From Sinosporangium siamense (GTDB lineage: Bacteria > Actinomycetota > Actinomycetes > Streptosporangiales > Streptosporangiaceae): a stretch of 64,000 nucleotides of DNA. How positions within the stretch are numbered: the stretch's first letter is position 1; every line of letters starts with the position of its first letter. Below, in pieces: positions 42,736-51,232 of the stretch. The DNA lies in NCBI RefSeq assembly GCF_016863435.1, contig NZ_BOOW01000043.1, forward strand, positions 1 to 64,000. Direction: 5' to 3'. Both the position numbers and the translations under genes were made by a program. Under the pieces are notes generated by a model. The model had not been told where the DNA came from. It made no database searches and was given only the letters and a program-made list of their open reading frames with translations.

Positions 42736-43845
42736 ATGTCAGGACCGCCAGTCAACACCACAGCACCGCGCGCCCGAGATGAGCAAGAACGTGCCACAAC
42801 CGTCGCCTCTGACGGTTTCGGCCCTCGGCCCCGGCCCACCATCCGCAACGTGGCCGAACGGGCCGGCGTCTCCAAATCGCTGGTCTCCTTGGTCTTGCGC
42901 GGTTCACCGCACGTCAGCGAGCATCGCCGCCAGGCGGTGCTGACGGCGGCGCGAGAACTCGGTTATCGCCCCAACGCCGTGGCGCGCAGCCTCGTCGAAG
43001 GGCGCACGCACCTGGTCGGCGCACTCGTGGCCGACCTGCACAATCCGTTCTACGCGGAGTTCCTGGACGGGCTGCAGGAGAGCCTTCACGGCGACGGGCT
43101 CCGCCTGCTGATCGGCAACAGCCAGTGGGATCCCGCCTTCGAGGACGAGGCCGTCGAGGCGTTCCTCGAACTGCGGGTCGACGGCCTCGTGTTATTGGGG
43201 ATCGCCCCCACCAGCGAGACTCTGATCGAGGCCACGTCCTACACCCCCACGGTCGTCGTGGGAGAACGTGACATCGAGCTGGACAGCGTCGACATCGTGG
43301 TCGACGACGACCAGCTGGGCGCACGTTTAGCCGTCGACCACCTCGTCGAGCACGGCCACAGGCGCATCGCCCACATCGAGGGCGCACGGTCGTCGGCCGC
43401 GCGGTTCCGGTGCGAGGGTTACCTCGTGGCCATGCGCCGGCACGCGCTCGCGCCGTACATCATGGTCGAGCACGGCGACTTCAGCGAGGAGGGCGGACGG
43501 CGAGCGGCGCACGCTCTGCTGTCGCGCGACCCCCGCCCCACCGCGATCTTCGCGGCGAACGACGTGGTCGCGCTGGGCGTGCTCACCGCGGCCACGGAGA
43601 TGGGCCTGTCGGTGCCCGAGGACCTCTCGGTCGTCGGCTATGACAACACCCACCTCTCCTCAGTGCACCACATCTCGCTCACCACGGTGGATCAACCGCG
43701 CCGCGCCATGGGCCGGTCCGCCGCCGCGCTGCTCAGCGACCGCATCGGCGACCCGGCCAAGGTCGCCAGGCTGCGTCAGGTGACTCCGCAACTCGTCGTA
43801 CGGCGGAGCACAGGTCCCGTTCCGCAAGGAGCGGACAACGTGTGA
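42736..43845 (+). CDS. LacI-family transcriptional regulator
   Basis: 369 residues. A nonconserved N-terminal extension of about 33 residues precedes the LacI helix-turn-helix (TIRNVAERAGVSKSLVSLVL, 35-54) with the hinge helix ending YRPNAVARSL. The periplasmic-binding-protein-like effector domain spans about 90-345 (VGALVADLHNPFYAEFLDGL, DDDQLGARLAVDHLVEHGH, AIFAANDVVALGVLTA). A sugar effector is expected from the family. No sugar transporter adjoins it, so the targets lie elsewhere or include nearby hydrolase genes. Start ATG 42736 with GGGGGAGA upstream. Confidence 0.9.
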   Translation: MSGPPVNTTAPRARDEQERATTVASDGFGPRPRPTIRNVAERAGVSKSLVSLVLRGSPHVSEHRRQAVLTAARELGYRPNAVARSLVEGRTHLVGALVADLHNPFYAEFLDGLQESLHGDGLRLLIGNSQWDPAFEDEAVEAFLELRVDGLVLLGIAPTSETLIEATSYTPTVVVGERDIELDSVDIVVDDDQLGARLAVDHLVEHGHRRIAHIEGARSSAARFRCEGYLVAMRRHALAPYIMVEHGDFSEEGGRRAAHALLSRDPRPTAIFAANDVVALGVLTAATEMGLSVPEDLSVVGYDNTHLSSVHHISLTTVDQPRRAMGRSAAALLSDRIGDPAKVARLRQVTPQLVVRRSTGPVPQGADNV

Positions 43846-43860
43846 GCACAGCTCACGATC

Positions 43861-43884
43861 GGCACGCCAAGACCCCGGCGTGCC
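43861..43884 (+). terminator. Short hairpin after the LacI-family gene
   Basis: GGCACGCC and GGCGTGCC (8-base perfect arms) around AAGACCCC, 15 bases past the stop codon. Confidence 0.5.
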
Positions 43885-43976
43885 AAGACCTGGCCAAGGC
43901 TAGGTCAAGCTCGGAAAGACCCGTCTCAGGCTGGTGTTGACTCGGGCCGTCATGACCTGAGACGGGAGCAACAGCC

Positions 43977-44435
43977 ATGCGCGATCCAGAACTCTCCTCC
44001 TGCGCCCAGCGTGCCGCTGCCGAGCTCGAACGCGGGTGGGCACATTGGAGTGCCGCCCGCGGCAGGAGTGGTGAGGACGGCGCGCAGTCCGTGGCCGGCT
44101 ACGTCGCCCACTCGGTCGACCACCCGTGGGGCCGCCCCCGGGTGGTGCTCGGCCTCGACGCCGAGGACGCCAGAGAGCTCGCCGCACTGCTCCAGCGGCA
44201 GGAGTTCCAGCACCACGAGGTCCTGCATCCCGACCTCCAGCACCACGATCTTCAGCAGCACGATCTTCAGCAGCACGATCTTCAGCAGCAGGATGTTCAT
44301 CAGCGCGACCTTCAGCAGCACGATCCGCAGCATCGTGATCTTCAGCACCGTGAACTTCAGCACCACAGCGGCCCGCACCAGGAAGTGCCACGTCACGAGG
44401 CTCAGCGCCAGGAGGTCGGCGAGCACGTGTGGTGA
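43977..44435 (+). CDS. Small protein with His/Gln-rich pentapeptide-repeat tail
   Basis: 152 residues, family not named but the first 75 residues (MRDPELSSCAQRAAAELERGW, GYVAHSVDHPWGRPRVV, LDAEDARELAALL) look like an ordinary folded protein. From residue 77 to 136 there are twelve in-register five-residue units of the form LQ(Q/H)HD, encoded by a 15-bp tandem repeat. The tail contains over 20 His residues and many Asp/Gln, so it could bind metal ions such as nickel, zinc or copper. That is inference. GGGAG precedes the ATG. Frames on both strands are open through the repeat, but only this one has a ribosome binding site and a normal N-terminal domain. Confidence 0.68.
   Translation: MRDPELSSCAQRAAAELERGWAHWSAARGRSGEDGAQSVAGYVAHSVDHPWGRPRVVLGLDAEDARELAALLQRQEFQHHEVLHPDLQHHDLQQHDLQQHDLQQQDVHQRDLQQHDPQHRDLQHRELQHHSGPHQEVPRHEAQRQEVGEHVW
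44205..44384. repeat. 15-bp tandem repeat, twelve units
   Basis: Units of the form CTTCAGCAGCACGAT run in frame through the 3' half of the preceding gene. Units 3 to 6 are almost identical; outer units have diverged. Confidence 0.88.
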
Positions 44436-44562
44436 GTCCCATCGCCCTGGCGGCCACCCGGGCGGGAGGACTTCCGTAAGGTGGGATCTATGCCTCTCAT
44501 CCCAATTTGATCATTTGGCGTTGGGAAGGACCCGAGGGGCTCGTCGACATAGGGGGATTCAC

Positions 44563-45408
44563 GTGATCGGCCGAGCACTCGCGACAAGCGTCCTGGTTCT
44601 GACCGGACTGGGCATCACCGCCTGCGGCGGCGCGCAGGCCGGATCCGAGCAGGCCGCCGGGGGCGAGGTGGCCCTCCGCACCGCGGCACAGGCGACCGTG
44701 ACCGAGGCTCCCCCGGCCTCCGCGGGGGCCGCGCGCGCGACCGCACGACCGCCGCTTCAGGGCAAGGTCGTGCTGATCGACCCGGGCCACAACGGGGCCA
44801 ACTACAAGCACCCGGAGATCATCAACCGCCAGGTCGACGTGCTGACCGGCAAGAAGGCGTGCGACACCACCGGCACCCAGACCGCGAACGGCTACACCGA
44901 GGCGGCCTTCAACTTCGACGTGTCCCAGCGGCTGGCCAAGCTCCTCAGCGCCAGGGGGGCGAAGGTCAAGGTCACGCGCACCAACAACACCGGGGTCGGC
45001 CCCTGCATCACCAAGCGTGCCGAGATGGGCAACGCCGCCAAGGCCGACGCGGCGCTCTCGGTCCACGCCGACGGGGCGGCGCCCAGCGCCAAGGGGTTCC
45101 ATGTGATCCTGCCGAAGAAGATCAACGGCCCGGTCGACCCCGTGGTGGCCGACTCCAAGCGGCTCGGCATCGACATCCGCGACGCCGTCAAGGCGGGCAC
45201 CGGCCTGCCCTACTCCACCTACATCGGCACAAATGCGCTCAACTTCCGCAACGACATCGGCGGGCTCAACCTGTCGACGGTGCCCAAGGTGCTCTTCGAG
45301 GCGGGCAACATGAAGAACCCCAGTGAGGCGGCGAAGTTCCAGACCCCCGCCTTCCGCCAGAGGCTCGCGGAGGCGCTGGCAACAGGGCTTCAGAACTATC
45401 TCAAGTAG
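44563..45408 (+). CDS. N-acetylmuramoyl-L-alanine amidase lipoprotein (Amidase_3)
   Basis: 281 residues. The N-terminal signal ends in the lipobox LGITAC with Cys21, so the protein is a predicted lipoprotein on the outside of the membrane. After a Thr/Ala-rich linker, the zinc amidase domain (about 65-280) shows VLIDPGHNG (zinc His), Glu in NGYTEAAFNFDV, ALSVHADG (zinc His) and the catalytic Glu in LFEAGNMKN. It would cut the bond between muramic acid and the stem peptide. The start is GTG at 44563 behind AGGGGG. Role in hyphal wall turnover is inferred. Confidence 0.9.
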   Translation: MIGRALATSVLVLTGLGITACGGAQAGSEQAAGGEVALRTAAQATVTEAPPASAGAARATARPPLQGKVVLIDPGHNGANYKHPEIINRQVDVLTGKKACDTTGTQTANGYTEAAFNFDVSQRLAKLLSARGAKVKVTRTNNTGVGPCITKRAEMGNAAKADAALSVHADGAAPSAKGFHVILPKKINGPVDPVVADSKRLGIDIRDAVKAGTGLPYSTYIGTNALNFRNDIGGLNLSTVPKVLFEAGNMKNPSEAAKFQTPAFRQRLAEALATGLQNYLK

Positions 45409-45579
45409 CGGACACTCTCTTCTCACCAGTCGGACCGACAACAGTCGCCTCCGTGGACGCTCCCGCCGGGAGCCGACGAGGACATTTGTGCTGGTCAGCA
45501 TAGTTTCGTGCCTCAAAGCGCTGTTAAGGCATGATGATTACTTGATCCACAAGCCTGGGGGAACTAAGGGTTGTTTGGC

Positions 45580-47214
45580 ATGATTCCCCTCATGACTGAT
45601 CTGCTGCCGCGTCCGCGTGTGGTGAACTCCGCGGAAGGGACCTTCGAGCTCCCCCTCCGCCCTCCGGTGTCGGGCCCATCCGAACTGGTGGGTGCGATCC
45701 GGGTCGCACTCGCCGCACTCGACCCGAAGCCTGGCGAGTCTGGAACGATCGACGTGACCCTGGTCCCAGAGCTCGGCCCCGAGGCCTACACCCTCGCGGT
45801 CGACGCCGACGGCATCCGCATCGCGGCGGGCGACCGGGCTGGAGCGTTCTACGCCGGCCAGACGCTGCGCCAACTGCTGCCGCCCGCGGCATATCGGACC
45901 GTCGCCATCCCGGGCACGCAGTGGACCGTCCCCTTCGTCCAGATCGAGGACTCCCCCAGGTTCACCTGGCGCGGCGTACACCTCGACGTGTCCCGTCATT
46001 TCCAGCCGAAGCGTGAAGTGCTCCGCATGATCGACATCATGGCGGCGCACAAGCTCAACCGGCTGCACCTGCACCTCGTCGACGACCAGGGCTGGCGCAT
46101 CGAGAGCCGTGCATACCCCTTGCTCCACGAGGTCGGCTCGCACCGGCCGCGCACGGCGAGCAGCCACTACGGCGAGGAGCTGACCTACGACGAGGTGCCC
46201 CACGGCGGCTACTACACGCTCGACGACCTCTCCGAGATCAGCGCCTACGCGCGGGCGCGCGAGGTCACCGTCGTGCCGGAGATCGACGTGCCCGGCCACG
46301 CATCGGCGATTCTGGCGGCCTATCCGGCCTTCGGCCCGCGGGGCGAGCAGTTCGCCGTGCTCGACCGGTGGGGCATCTCGCCAGCGATCCTCTCCCCTCT
46401 CCCCGGCACGATCGACTTCCTCACCACGATCATCGATGAGCTGCTCGCGGCTCTCGGGCCCACGCCGTACGTCCATATCGGCGGGGACGAGTGTGTGCTC
46501 GACGACTGGGCCGCCTCCGAGGAGATCATGGCGTTCAGCCGGAGTCTCGGCCTCAGCGAGCTCGGCGACCTGCATGCGTGGTTCCTGCGCCAGCTCGCCG
46601 ACGTGCTCGCCGAGCGGGGCAGCCGCGCGGTGGTGTGGGACGAGGCGTTCGTGAGCGGCATGCTCAGGGACGACACGGTCGTGATGCCCTGGCGCGGGAC
46701 CGGTGTCTCGCGGCGCGCCGCCGCGGCGGGGCACGACGTGGTGCAGACGCCGGTGTTCCCGCTCTACTTCGACTACATCGAGGCGGCGTCCGAAGAGGAG
46801 CCGCTCGGCATCGGCGAGACGACCACGGTGGCCGACGTCGCCGCCTTCGACCCCGCGCCGGAGAGCTGGGACCCGAAGGATGCCGCCGGCGTTGTCGGCG
46901 CGCAGTTCCAGCTGTGGACCGAGCGGATCCCGGACGCGCGCACGCTCGACTACCGGGCGTGGCCGCGTGGCGCGGTGCTCGCCGAGATCACCTGGTCGGG
47001 CGGGCAGCCGGATCTCACCGAGCGCCTGCCGAGGCATCTCGCCCGGCTCGACGCGATGGGTGTGGAATACCGCCCACTGGAGGGGCCGCGACCGTGGCAG
47101 CGCGGCGGCACCGGCAGGCGCCGGCACCGGCCGGGGGTCATCAACGTGGAGGAGGTCATGTCGAAGCTGGAGACGATGACGCTGCACGCCGACTCCACCC
47201 GGCCGAGCCTGTGA
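45580..47214 (+). CDS. GH20 beta-N-acetylhexosaminidase
   Basis: 544 residues. An N-terminal GH20b-type domain (about 1-120) precedes the TIM barrel. The catalytic Asp303-Glu304 pair is in HIGGDECVLD, and the substrate-binding WRGVHLDVSRHF, HLVDDQGWRIE and PEIDVPGHASA motifs are all present. No signal peptide is seen, so it probably acts in the cytosol on chitobiose or GlcNAc-containing oligosaccharides after uptake. ATG 45580 follows AAGGG; an ATG 12 bases later is possible. A 13-bp-arm hairpin follows. Confidence 0.92.
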   Translation: MIPLMTDLLPRPRVVNSAEGTFELPLRPPVSGPSELVGAIRVALAALDPKPGESGTIDVTLVPELGPEAYTLAVDADGIRIAAGDRAGAFYAGQTLRQLLPPAAYRTVAIPGTQWTVPFVQIEDSPRFTWRGVHLDVSRHFQPKREVLRMIDIMAAHKLNRLHLHLVDDQGWRIESRAYPLLHEVGSHRPRTASSHYGEELTYDEVPHGGYYTLDDLSEISAYARAREVTVVPEIDVPGHASAILAAYPAFGPRGEQFAVLDRWGISPAILSPLPGTIDFLTTIIDELLAALGPTPYVHIGGDECVLDDWAASEEIMAFSRSLGLSELGDLHAWFLRQLADVLAERGSRAVVWDEAFVSGMLRDDTVVMPWRGTGVSRRAAAAGHDVVQTPVFPLYFDYIEAASEEEPLGIGETTTVADVAAFDPAPESWDPKDAAGVVGAQFQLWTERIPDARTLDYRAWPRGAVLAEITWSGGQPDLTERLPRHLARLDAMGVEYRPLEGPRPWQRGGTGRRRHRPGVINVEEVMSKLETMTLHADSTRPSL

Positions 47215-47272
47215 GGCATATGCGGGTGTGACATATGCGCTGCGTGTGGCTCATGTGAATTGAGAGATCCGT

Positions 47273-47307
47273 GTACGGCGGGGCCTGGTTGCCGGGCCCC
47301 GCCGTAC
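47273..47307 (+). terminator. Hairpin terminator after GH20 gene
   Basis: Perfect 13-base arms (47273-47285 and 47295-47307) with a nine-base loop, 59 bases after the stop codon. Confidence 0.8.
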
Positions 47308-47504
47308 GCATGTTCGGACAAATACTGATCAAGGGTGCAGGAAGCTTAAGAGCACCTCAAACTTTCTTAGGACAACCGCCGCGAGTCCTTAGCAAAGCCG
47401 CATCTCACGCGTCTCTCGGGCGGTTCCGTCACCGAGCACCGGCTTGCGGGGTGCGCGTATCGTCATTGACGACTGCGCTGGCAGGGGTTAAGTTCTCCTC
47501 GAAA

Positions 47505-47530
47505 TTAACAGGAAACCTTCCTAATAGTTT
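47505..47530. promoter_or_regulatory. Palindromic AGGAAACCTTCCT element upstream of GH18 chitinase
   Basis: AGGAA-ACC-TTCCT at 47511-47523, with TTAAC on the left and TAATAG on the right extending partial symmetry, lies about 60 bp before the start codon. Probably an operator for induction of the chitinase. I do not know the cognate regulator. Confidence 0.5.
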
Positions 47531-47581
47531 GAGCTCCTACCCCCCCATCCCATCCCCCCAAACCGGATGTCGGAGCAATAC

Positions 47582-49558
47582 ATGAATCGCAGAACTCTAA
47601 GCAAGTTCGTAGCGGCCACGGCGGTGGTGGCCATGCCCCTCACCGCAGCCGCTCTGACCCCGGCAGTCGCCGCCGCCGCGCCCGCCGCCGCTCCCGCGGC
47701 CGCGAAGACCGCAGCGGCCCCCGCGTGGGCGCCGAACACGGCGTACGCCAAGGGCGCCATCGTGTCCTACAACGGCGTCGACTACGAGTGCGTTCAGCCC
47801 CACACCTCGCTGACCGGCTGGGAGCCCCCGAACGTTCCGGCGCTGTGGAAGCCCTCGACCGGCAACCCGCCCGTGGACCCCGAGGCCCCCTCCAAGCCCG
47901 GCAACCTGCGTTCCACCGCGAAGACCGCGACGAGCATCACGCTCGCCTGGAACGCCTCGACCGACAACGTCGGCGTCACGAGCTACGAGGTCCTGCGCGG
48001 CGCCAACGTCGTCGGCACGGTCACCACGGGCACGACCTACACCGACGAGAACCTGACCGCGAACACCGAGTACACCTACACCGTCAGGGCCAAGGACCGC
48101 GCCGGCAACACCTCTGTCGCCAGCGACCCGGCCACTGTGCGGACGGACACCACCGGCGGCGGCGACCCCGAGGCGCCCTCCAAGCCGGGCAACCTGCGTT
48201 CCACCGGTAAGAGCGCGACCACGGTCTCGCTGGACTGGAACGCCTCGACCGACAACGTCGGCGTCACGGGCTACGACGTCCTGCGCGGCACCACAGTCGT
48301 CGACACGGTCACCACGGGCACGAGCTTCACCGACCGCGGCCTCACGCCGAACACCGAGTACACCTACACGGTCAAGGCCAAGGACCGCGCCGGCAACGCC
48401 TCCGTTCCCAGTGACCCGGTCACCGTGAAGACCGACCCCGGCACGGTCAACCCCGGCGACAAGCTCATGGGCTACTTCGTCCAGTGGGGCGTCTACGCTC
48501 GGAACTACCACGTCAAGAACATCGACACGAGTGGTTCCGCGGCCAAGCTGACCCACATCAACTACGCCTTCGCCAAGTCCCAGGGCGGCGTCTGCTCCAT
48601 CGGCGACAGCTACGCCGACTACGAGAAGGCCTACACCGCGGACCAGAGCGTCGACGGCGTGGCCGACACGTGGGACCAGCCGCTGCGCGGCAACTTCAAC
48701 CAGCTCCGCAAGCTCAAGGCGAAGCACCCCCACCTGAAGATCCTCTTCTCCGTGGGTGGTTGGACCTGGTCCGACGGCTTCGGGCAGGCTGCGGCCAACC
48801 CGGCGGCCTTCGCCGAGTCCTGCTACCGCCTGGTTGAGGACCCCCGCTGGGCCGATGTCTTCGACGGCATCGACATCGACTGGGAATACCCCAACGCCTG
48901 TGGTCTCACCTGTGACACCAGCGGCCCGGCGGCCCTGAAGAACGTGGCCCAGGCCCTGCGCCAGCGGTTCGGTCCGAACTACCTGATCACCGCTGCCATC
49001 ACCGCCGACGGCACCAACGGTGGCAAGATCGACAAGGCTGACTACGCGGGCGCGGCGCAGTACTTCGACTGGTACAACGTCATGACCTACGACTTCTTCG
49101 GCGCCTGGGCCGCCCAGGGTCCGACGGCCCCGCACTCGCCGCTGCGCGGCTACCCGGGCATGCCGACCGCGGGCTTCGACAGCGACACCGCCATCCAGAA
49201 GCTGAAGAGCAAGGGCATCCCCGCCAACAAGCTGCTCCTCGGCATCGGCTTCTACGGCCGCGGCTGGTCCGGCGTCACCCAGGCCACGCCGGGCGGCACC
49301 GCCACCGGTCCGGCTCCGGGCATCGAGCCGGGTAACGAGGACTACAAGGTCCTCAAGCAGCGCTGCCCCTCGACCGGCACCATCGCCGGCACCGCCTACG
49401 CCAAGTGCAACGACCAGTGGTGGAGCTACGACACCCCGGCCACCATCAGCGGCAAGATGGGCTACGCCAAGGGCGAGGGCCTCGGCGGCTCCTTCTTCTG
49501 GGAGCTGAGTGGTGACACCACCAACGGTGAGCTCATCACCGCGATGAAGAACGGCTAA
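47582..49558 (+). CDS. Secreted GH18 chitinase with CBM5/12 and two FnIII domains
   Basis: 658 residues. Signal peptide (1 to about 32, MNRRTLSKFVAATAVVAMPL), then an Ala/Pro linker. A CBM5/12-type chitin-binding module follows (about 47-92, WAPNTAYAKGAIVSYNGVDY). Two fibronectin III domains (about 101-188 and 196-285) are close copies of each other at the sequence level. The GH18 barrel starts near 293 with the catalytic DxxDxDxE as Asp428, Asp431, Asp433 and Glu435 (FDGIDIDWEYP). Start ATG 47582 with GGAG six bases upstream. The FnIII pair likely arose by tandem duplication. A strong terminator follows. Confidence 0.95.
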   Translation: MNRRTLSKFVAATAVVAMPLTAAALTPAVAAAAPAAAPAAAKTAAAPAWAPNTAYAKGAIVSYNGVDYECVQPHTSLTGWEPPNVPALWKPSTGNPPVDPEAPSKPGNLRSTAKTATSITLAWNASTDNVGVTSYEVLRGANVVGTVTTGTTYTDENLTANTEYTYTVRAKDRAGNTSVASDPATVRTDTTGGGDPEAPSKPGNLRSTGKSATTVSLDWNASTDNVGVTGYDVLRGTTVVDTVTTGTSFTDRGLTPNTEYTYTVKAKDRAGNASVPSDPVTVKTDPGTVNPGDKLMGYFVQWGVYARNYHVKNIDTSGSAAKLTHINYAFAKSQGGVCSIGDSYADYEKAYTADQSVDGVADTWDQPLRGNFNQLRKLKAKHPHLKILFSVGGWTWSDGFGQAAANPAAFAESCYRLVEDPRWADVFDGIDIDWEYPNACGLTCDTSGPAALKNVAQALRQRFGPNYLITAAITADGTNGGKIDKADYAGAAQYFDWYNVMTYDFFGAWAAQGPTAPHSPLRGYPGMPTAGFDSDTAIQKLKSKGIPANKLLLGIGFYGRGWSGVTQATPGGTATGPAPGIEPGNEDYKVLKQRCPSTGTIAGTAYAKCNDQWWSYDTPATISGKMGYAKGEGLGGSFFWELSGDTTNGELITAMKNG

Positions 49559-49598
49559 CACCGACGGGTAAAGCGTTCACCCGCTTGACCGCCACATG

Positions 49599-49633
49599 AG
49601 TGGGCCGGTCCCGGATTCCGGGACCGGCCCACT
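49599..49633. terminator. Hairpin terminator between GH18 and copZ genes
   Basis: Sixteen-base perfect arms (49599-49614 and 49618-49633) with an ATT loop, followed on the plus strand by TCCTTTT. It can also serve the convergent copZ transcript. Confidence 0.92.
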
Positions 49634-49711
49634 TCCTTTTGCATTTGTCCGTCACATCGGGCCGTACGGCATAAGCCTGCGGAACCGCCCGACGCCCATC
49701 TGGCCGGGGCT

Positions 49712-49915
49712 TCAAACGACCTTGTAGCCGGCTTCCTCAACGGCGGCATGGATGAGGGAGTCCTCGACCGGGCCGTCAGTGGTGACGTCGACACGCCCGG
49801 TGGCCAGGTCGATCTTGACGTCGGTGACGCCGGGAACCTCGCTGACCTCCTCCGTGACCGAGCTCACACAATGACCGCACGTCATGCCGGTAACCGTATA
49901 TGTCGCCACACTCAT
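49712..49915 (-). CDS. copZ: Heavy-metal-associated domain protein (CopZ-like copper chaperone)
   Basis: 67-residue ferredoxin-like metal chaperone. The Cu(I)-binding motif GMTCGHC has Cys13 and Cys16. The remaining pattern (VTEEVSEVPGVTDVKIDLATG, AAVEEAGYKVV) is standard for the family. It begins 23 bp after pyrD on the same strand with GGGAG upstream and so may be transcribed with pyrD. No CopA ATPase is nearby. Confidence 0.9.
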   Translation of the reverse strand: MSVATYTVTGMTCGHCVSSVTEEVSEVPGVTDVKIDLATGRVDVTTDGPVEDSLIHAAVEEAGYKVV

Positions 49916-49938
49916 GGACATCTCCCTGAAATCCGGAA

Positions 49939-51027
49939 CTACCCTCCCAGGGTATCTGCGGAGCCCGCCGTACGCCCCACAACCTCACGAACCGATGTAA
50001 TGCCCCGCAATCTCAGCCGACGCGACAACTGCCGATGGATGCGGGACGCCCACAGCGGACCGCCGTAGATCATGCCGGTGTAACCCTGCACAAGCGTGGC
50101 CCCCGCGAGCAGCCGCTCCCAGACGTCGTCAGCGTTCTCGACCCCGCCCGCCGACACCAGCGTGATGCGGTCGCCCACCCGGGCGCGCAACCGGCGCAGC
50201 ACCTCAAGCGAGCGCGCCTTGAGCGGACGCCCCGACAGGCCGCCGGTCTCCCTGCTCGACACCCCCGCCCGGCTGATCGTGGTGTTGGTGGCGATGATGC
50301 CGTCGAGCCCGAGGTCGAGAGCGAGGTCGGCCACCGCGTCGACGTCCTCGTCGGAGAGGTCCGGCGCGATCTTCACGAGCAGCGGCGTGCGCCGGGGCGT
50401 GCCGTCGGCCACCTGCTTGACCGCTACGAGCAGCGGCCGCAGCAACTCGACCGCCTGAAGGTCGCGCAGCCCCGGCGTGTTGGGCGAGCTCACGTTGACC
50501 ACCAGATAGTCGGCGAGCGGCGCGAGTTCCTTGGCGCTCGTCACATAGTCGTCGACCGCCGCGGACTCGGGCACCACCTTGGTCTTGCCGATGTTGACGC
50601 CCACCACCACGGGCACGCCGCGCGGCCGGGACAACCGTCTGGCGGCGGCGTGGGCGCCGCCGTTGTTGAAGCCCATGCGGTTGATGAGGGCCCGCTCGCG
50701 CGGCAGCCGGAACAGCCGGGGCCGGGCATTGCCCGGCTGGGCGTGGGCGGTGATCGTGCCCACCTCGACGTGGCCGAAGCCGAAGGCCGCGAGCCCCTCG
50801 GCGCAGGCGGCGTCCTTGTCGAACCCGGCGGCGAGGCCCAGCGGACCGGGGAAGTGCACGCCGAAGGCCTCGACGCGCAGCGCCGGGTCGCGGGGCGCGA
50901 GGCGGCGGTGGAGCACCTTCTTGACCACCGGCGCTCTGGACAGCAGTGCGAGGGCCCCGACCGTCGCATGGTGCACCTGCTCGGCATCGAGGCGGCTGAG
51001 GAGCAGCGAGAACACGAATTTGTACAT
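49939..51027 (-). CDS. pyrD: Dihydroorotate dehydrogenase (quinone), class 2
   Basis: Membrane-associated flavoenzyme of pyrimidine synthesis, oxidising dihydroorotate with a quinone. 362 residues with the N-terminal membrane-binding helices ([20 protein letters not shown]), [10 protein letters not shown], the NRMGFNN motif and catalytic Ser in [26 protein letters not shown] and [11 protein letters not shown] bind the FMN phosphate. It stands apart from the pyrimidine operon, as usual for class 2 enzymes. Confidence 0.95.
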   Translation of the reverse strand: MYKFVFSLLLSRLDAEQVHHATVGALALLSRAPVVKKVLHRRLAPRDPALRVEAFGVHFPGPLGLAAGFDKDAACAEGLAAFGFGHVEVGTITAHAQPGNARPRLFRLPRERALINRMGFNNGGAHAAARRLSRPRGVPVVVGVNIGKTKVVPESAAVDDYVTSAKELAPLADYLVVNVSSPNTPGLRDLQAVELLRPLLVAVKQVADGTPRRTPLLVKIAPDLSDEDVDAVADLALDLGLDGIIATNTTISRAGVSSRETGGLSGRPLKARSLEVLRRLRARVGDRITLVSAGGVENADDVWERLLAGATLVQGYTGMIYGGPLWASRIHRQLSRRLRLRGITSVREVVGRTAGSADTLGG

Positions 51028-51232
51028 CGACGCAAAGGCTACCGGAGCCCCTGCCAGGGCCTCCGCTCTCGTACGCGAACGACACCGAACGGCATAGGCC
51101 TGTCCGACGGCGAGGCGTCACGGTGACGGACACGAGAGGAGCCCTGCGGTGATCCGCAGGGCTCCTCTGTGATGCCGCTCCGGGGGCTTGGAGAGCAGGC
51201 TAGGTCAGATCGCCATGGTCAAGTCACCGCGG

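Larger units (their letters stand above)
47215..47581. other. GH18 chitinase upstream region
   Basis: 367 bp: terminator of the GH20 gene, then about 270 bp of relatively A/T-rich sequence without a gene. CCTAA-N-AGTTTGAG-like elements occur on both strands (near 47356-47375 and 47522-47534). No DasR-type site was found here. Confidence 0.4.

Noticed and set aside
43950-44426. Minus-strand frame with VLLKI repeats that looks like a membrane protein
   Set aside because: It is the complement of the 15-bp repeat; it lacks a ribosome binding site and its remaining part is low-complexity, whereas the plus frame begins with a normal domain and an RBS.
44436-44562. Cyclic-di-AMP (ydaO) riboswitch before the amidase gene
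   Set aside because: Cell wall hydrolase genes in actinobacteria often have one, but the leader is too short and lacks the conserved core.
47535-47570. C-rich run suggestive of the actinobacterial 6C RNA
   Set aside because: There are C runs but no pair of hairpins presenting them in loops; the stretch is simply the chitinase leader.
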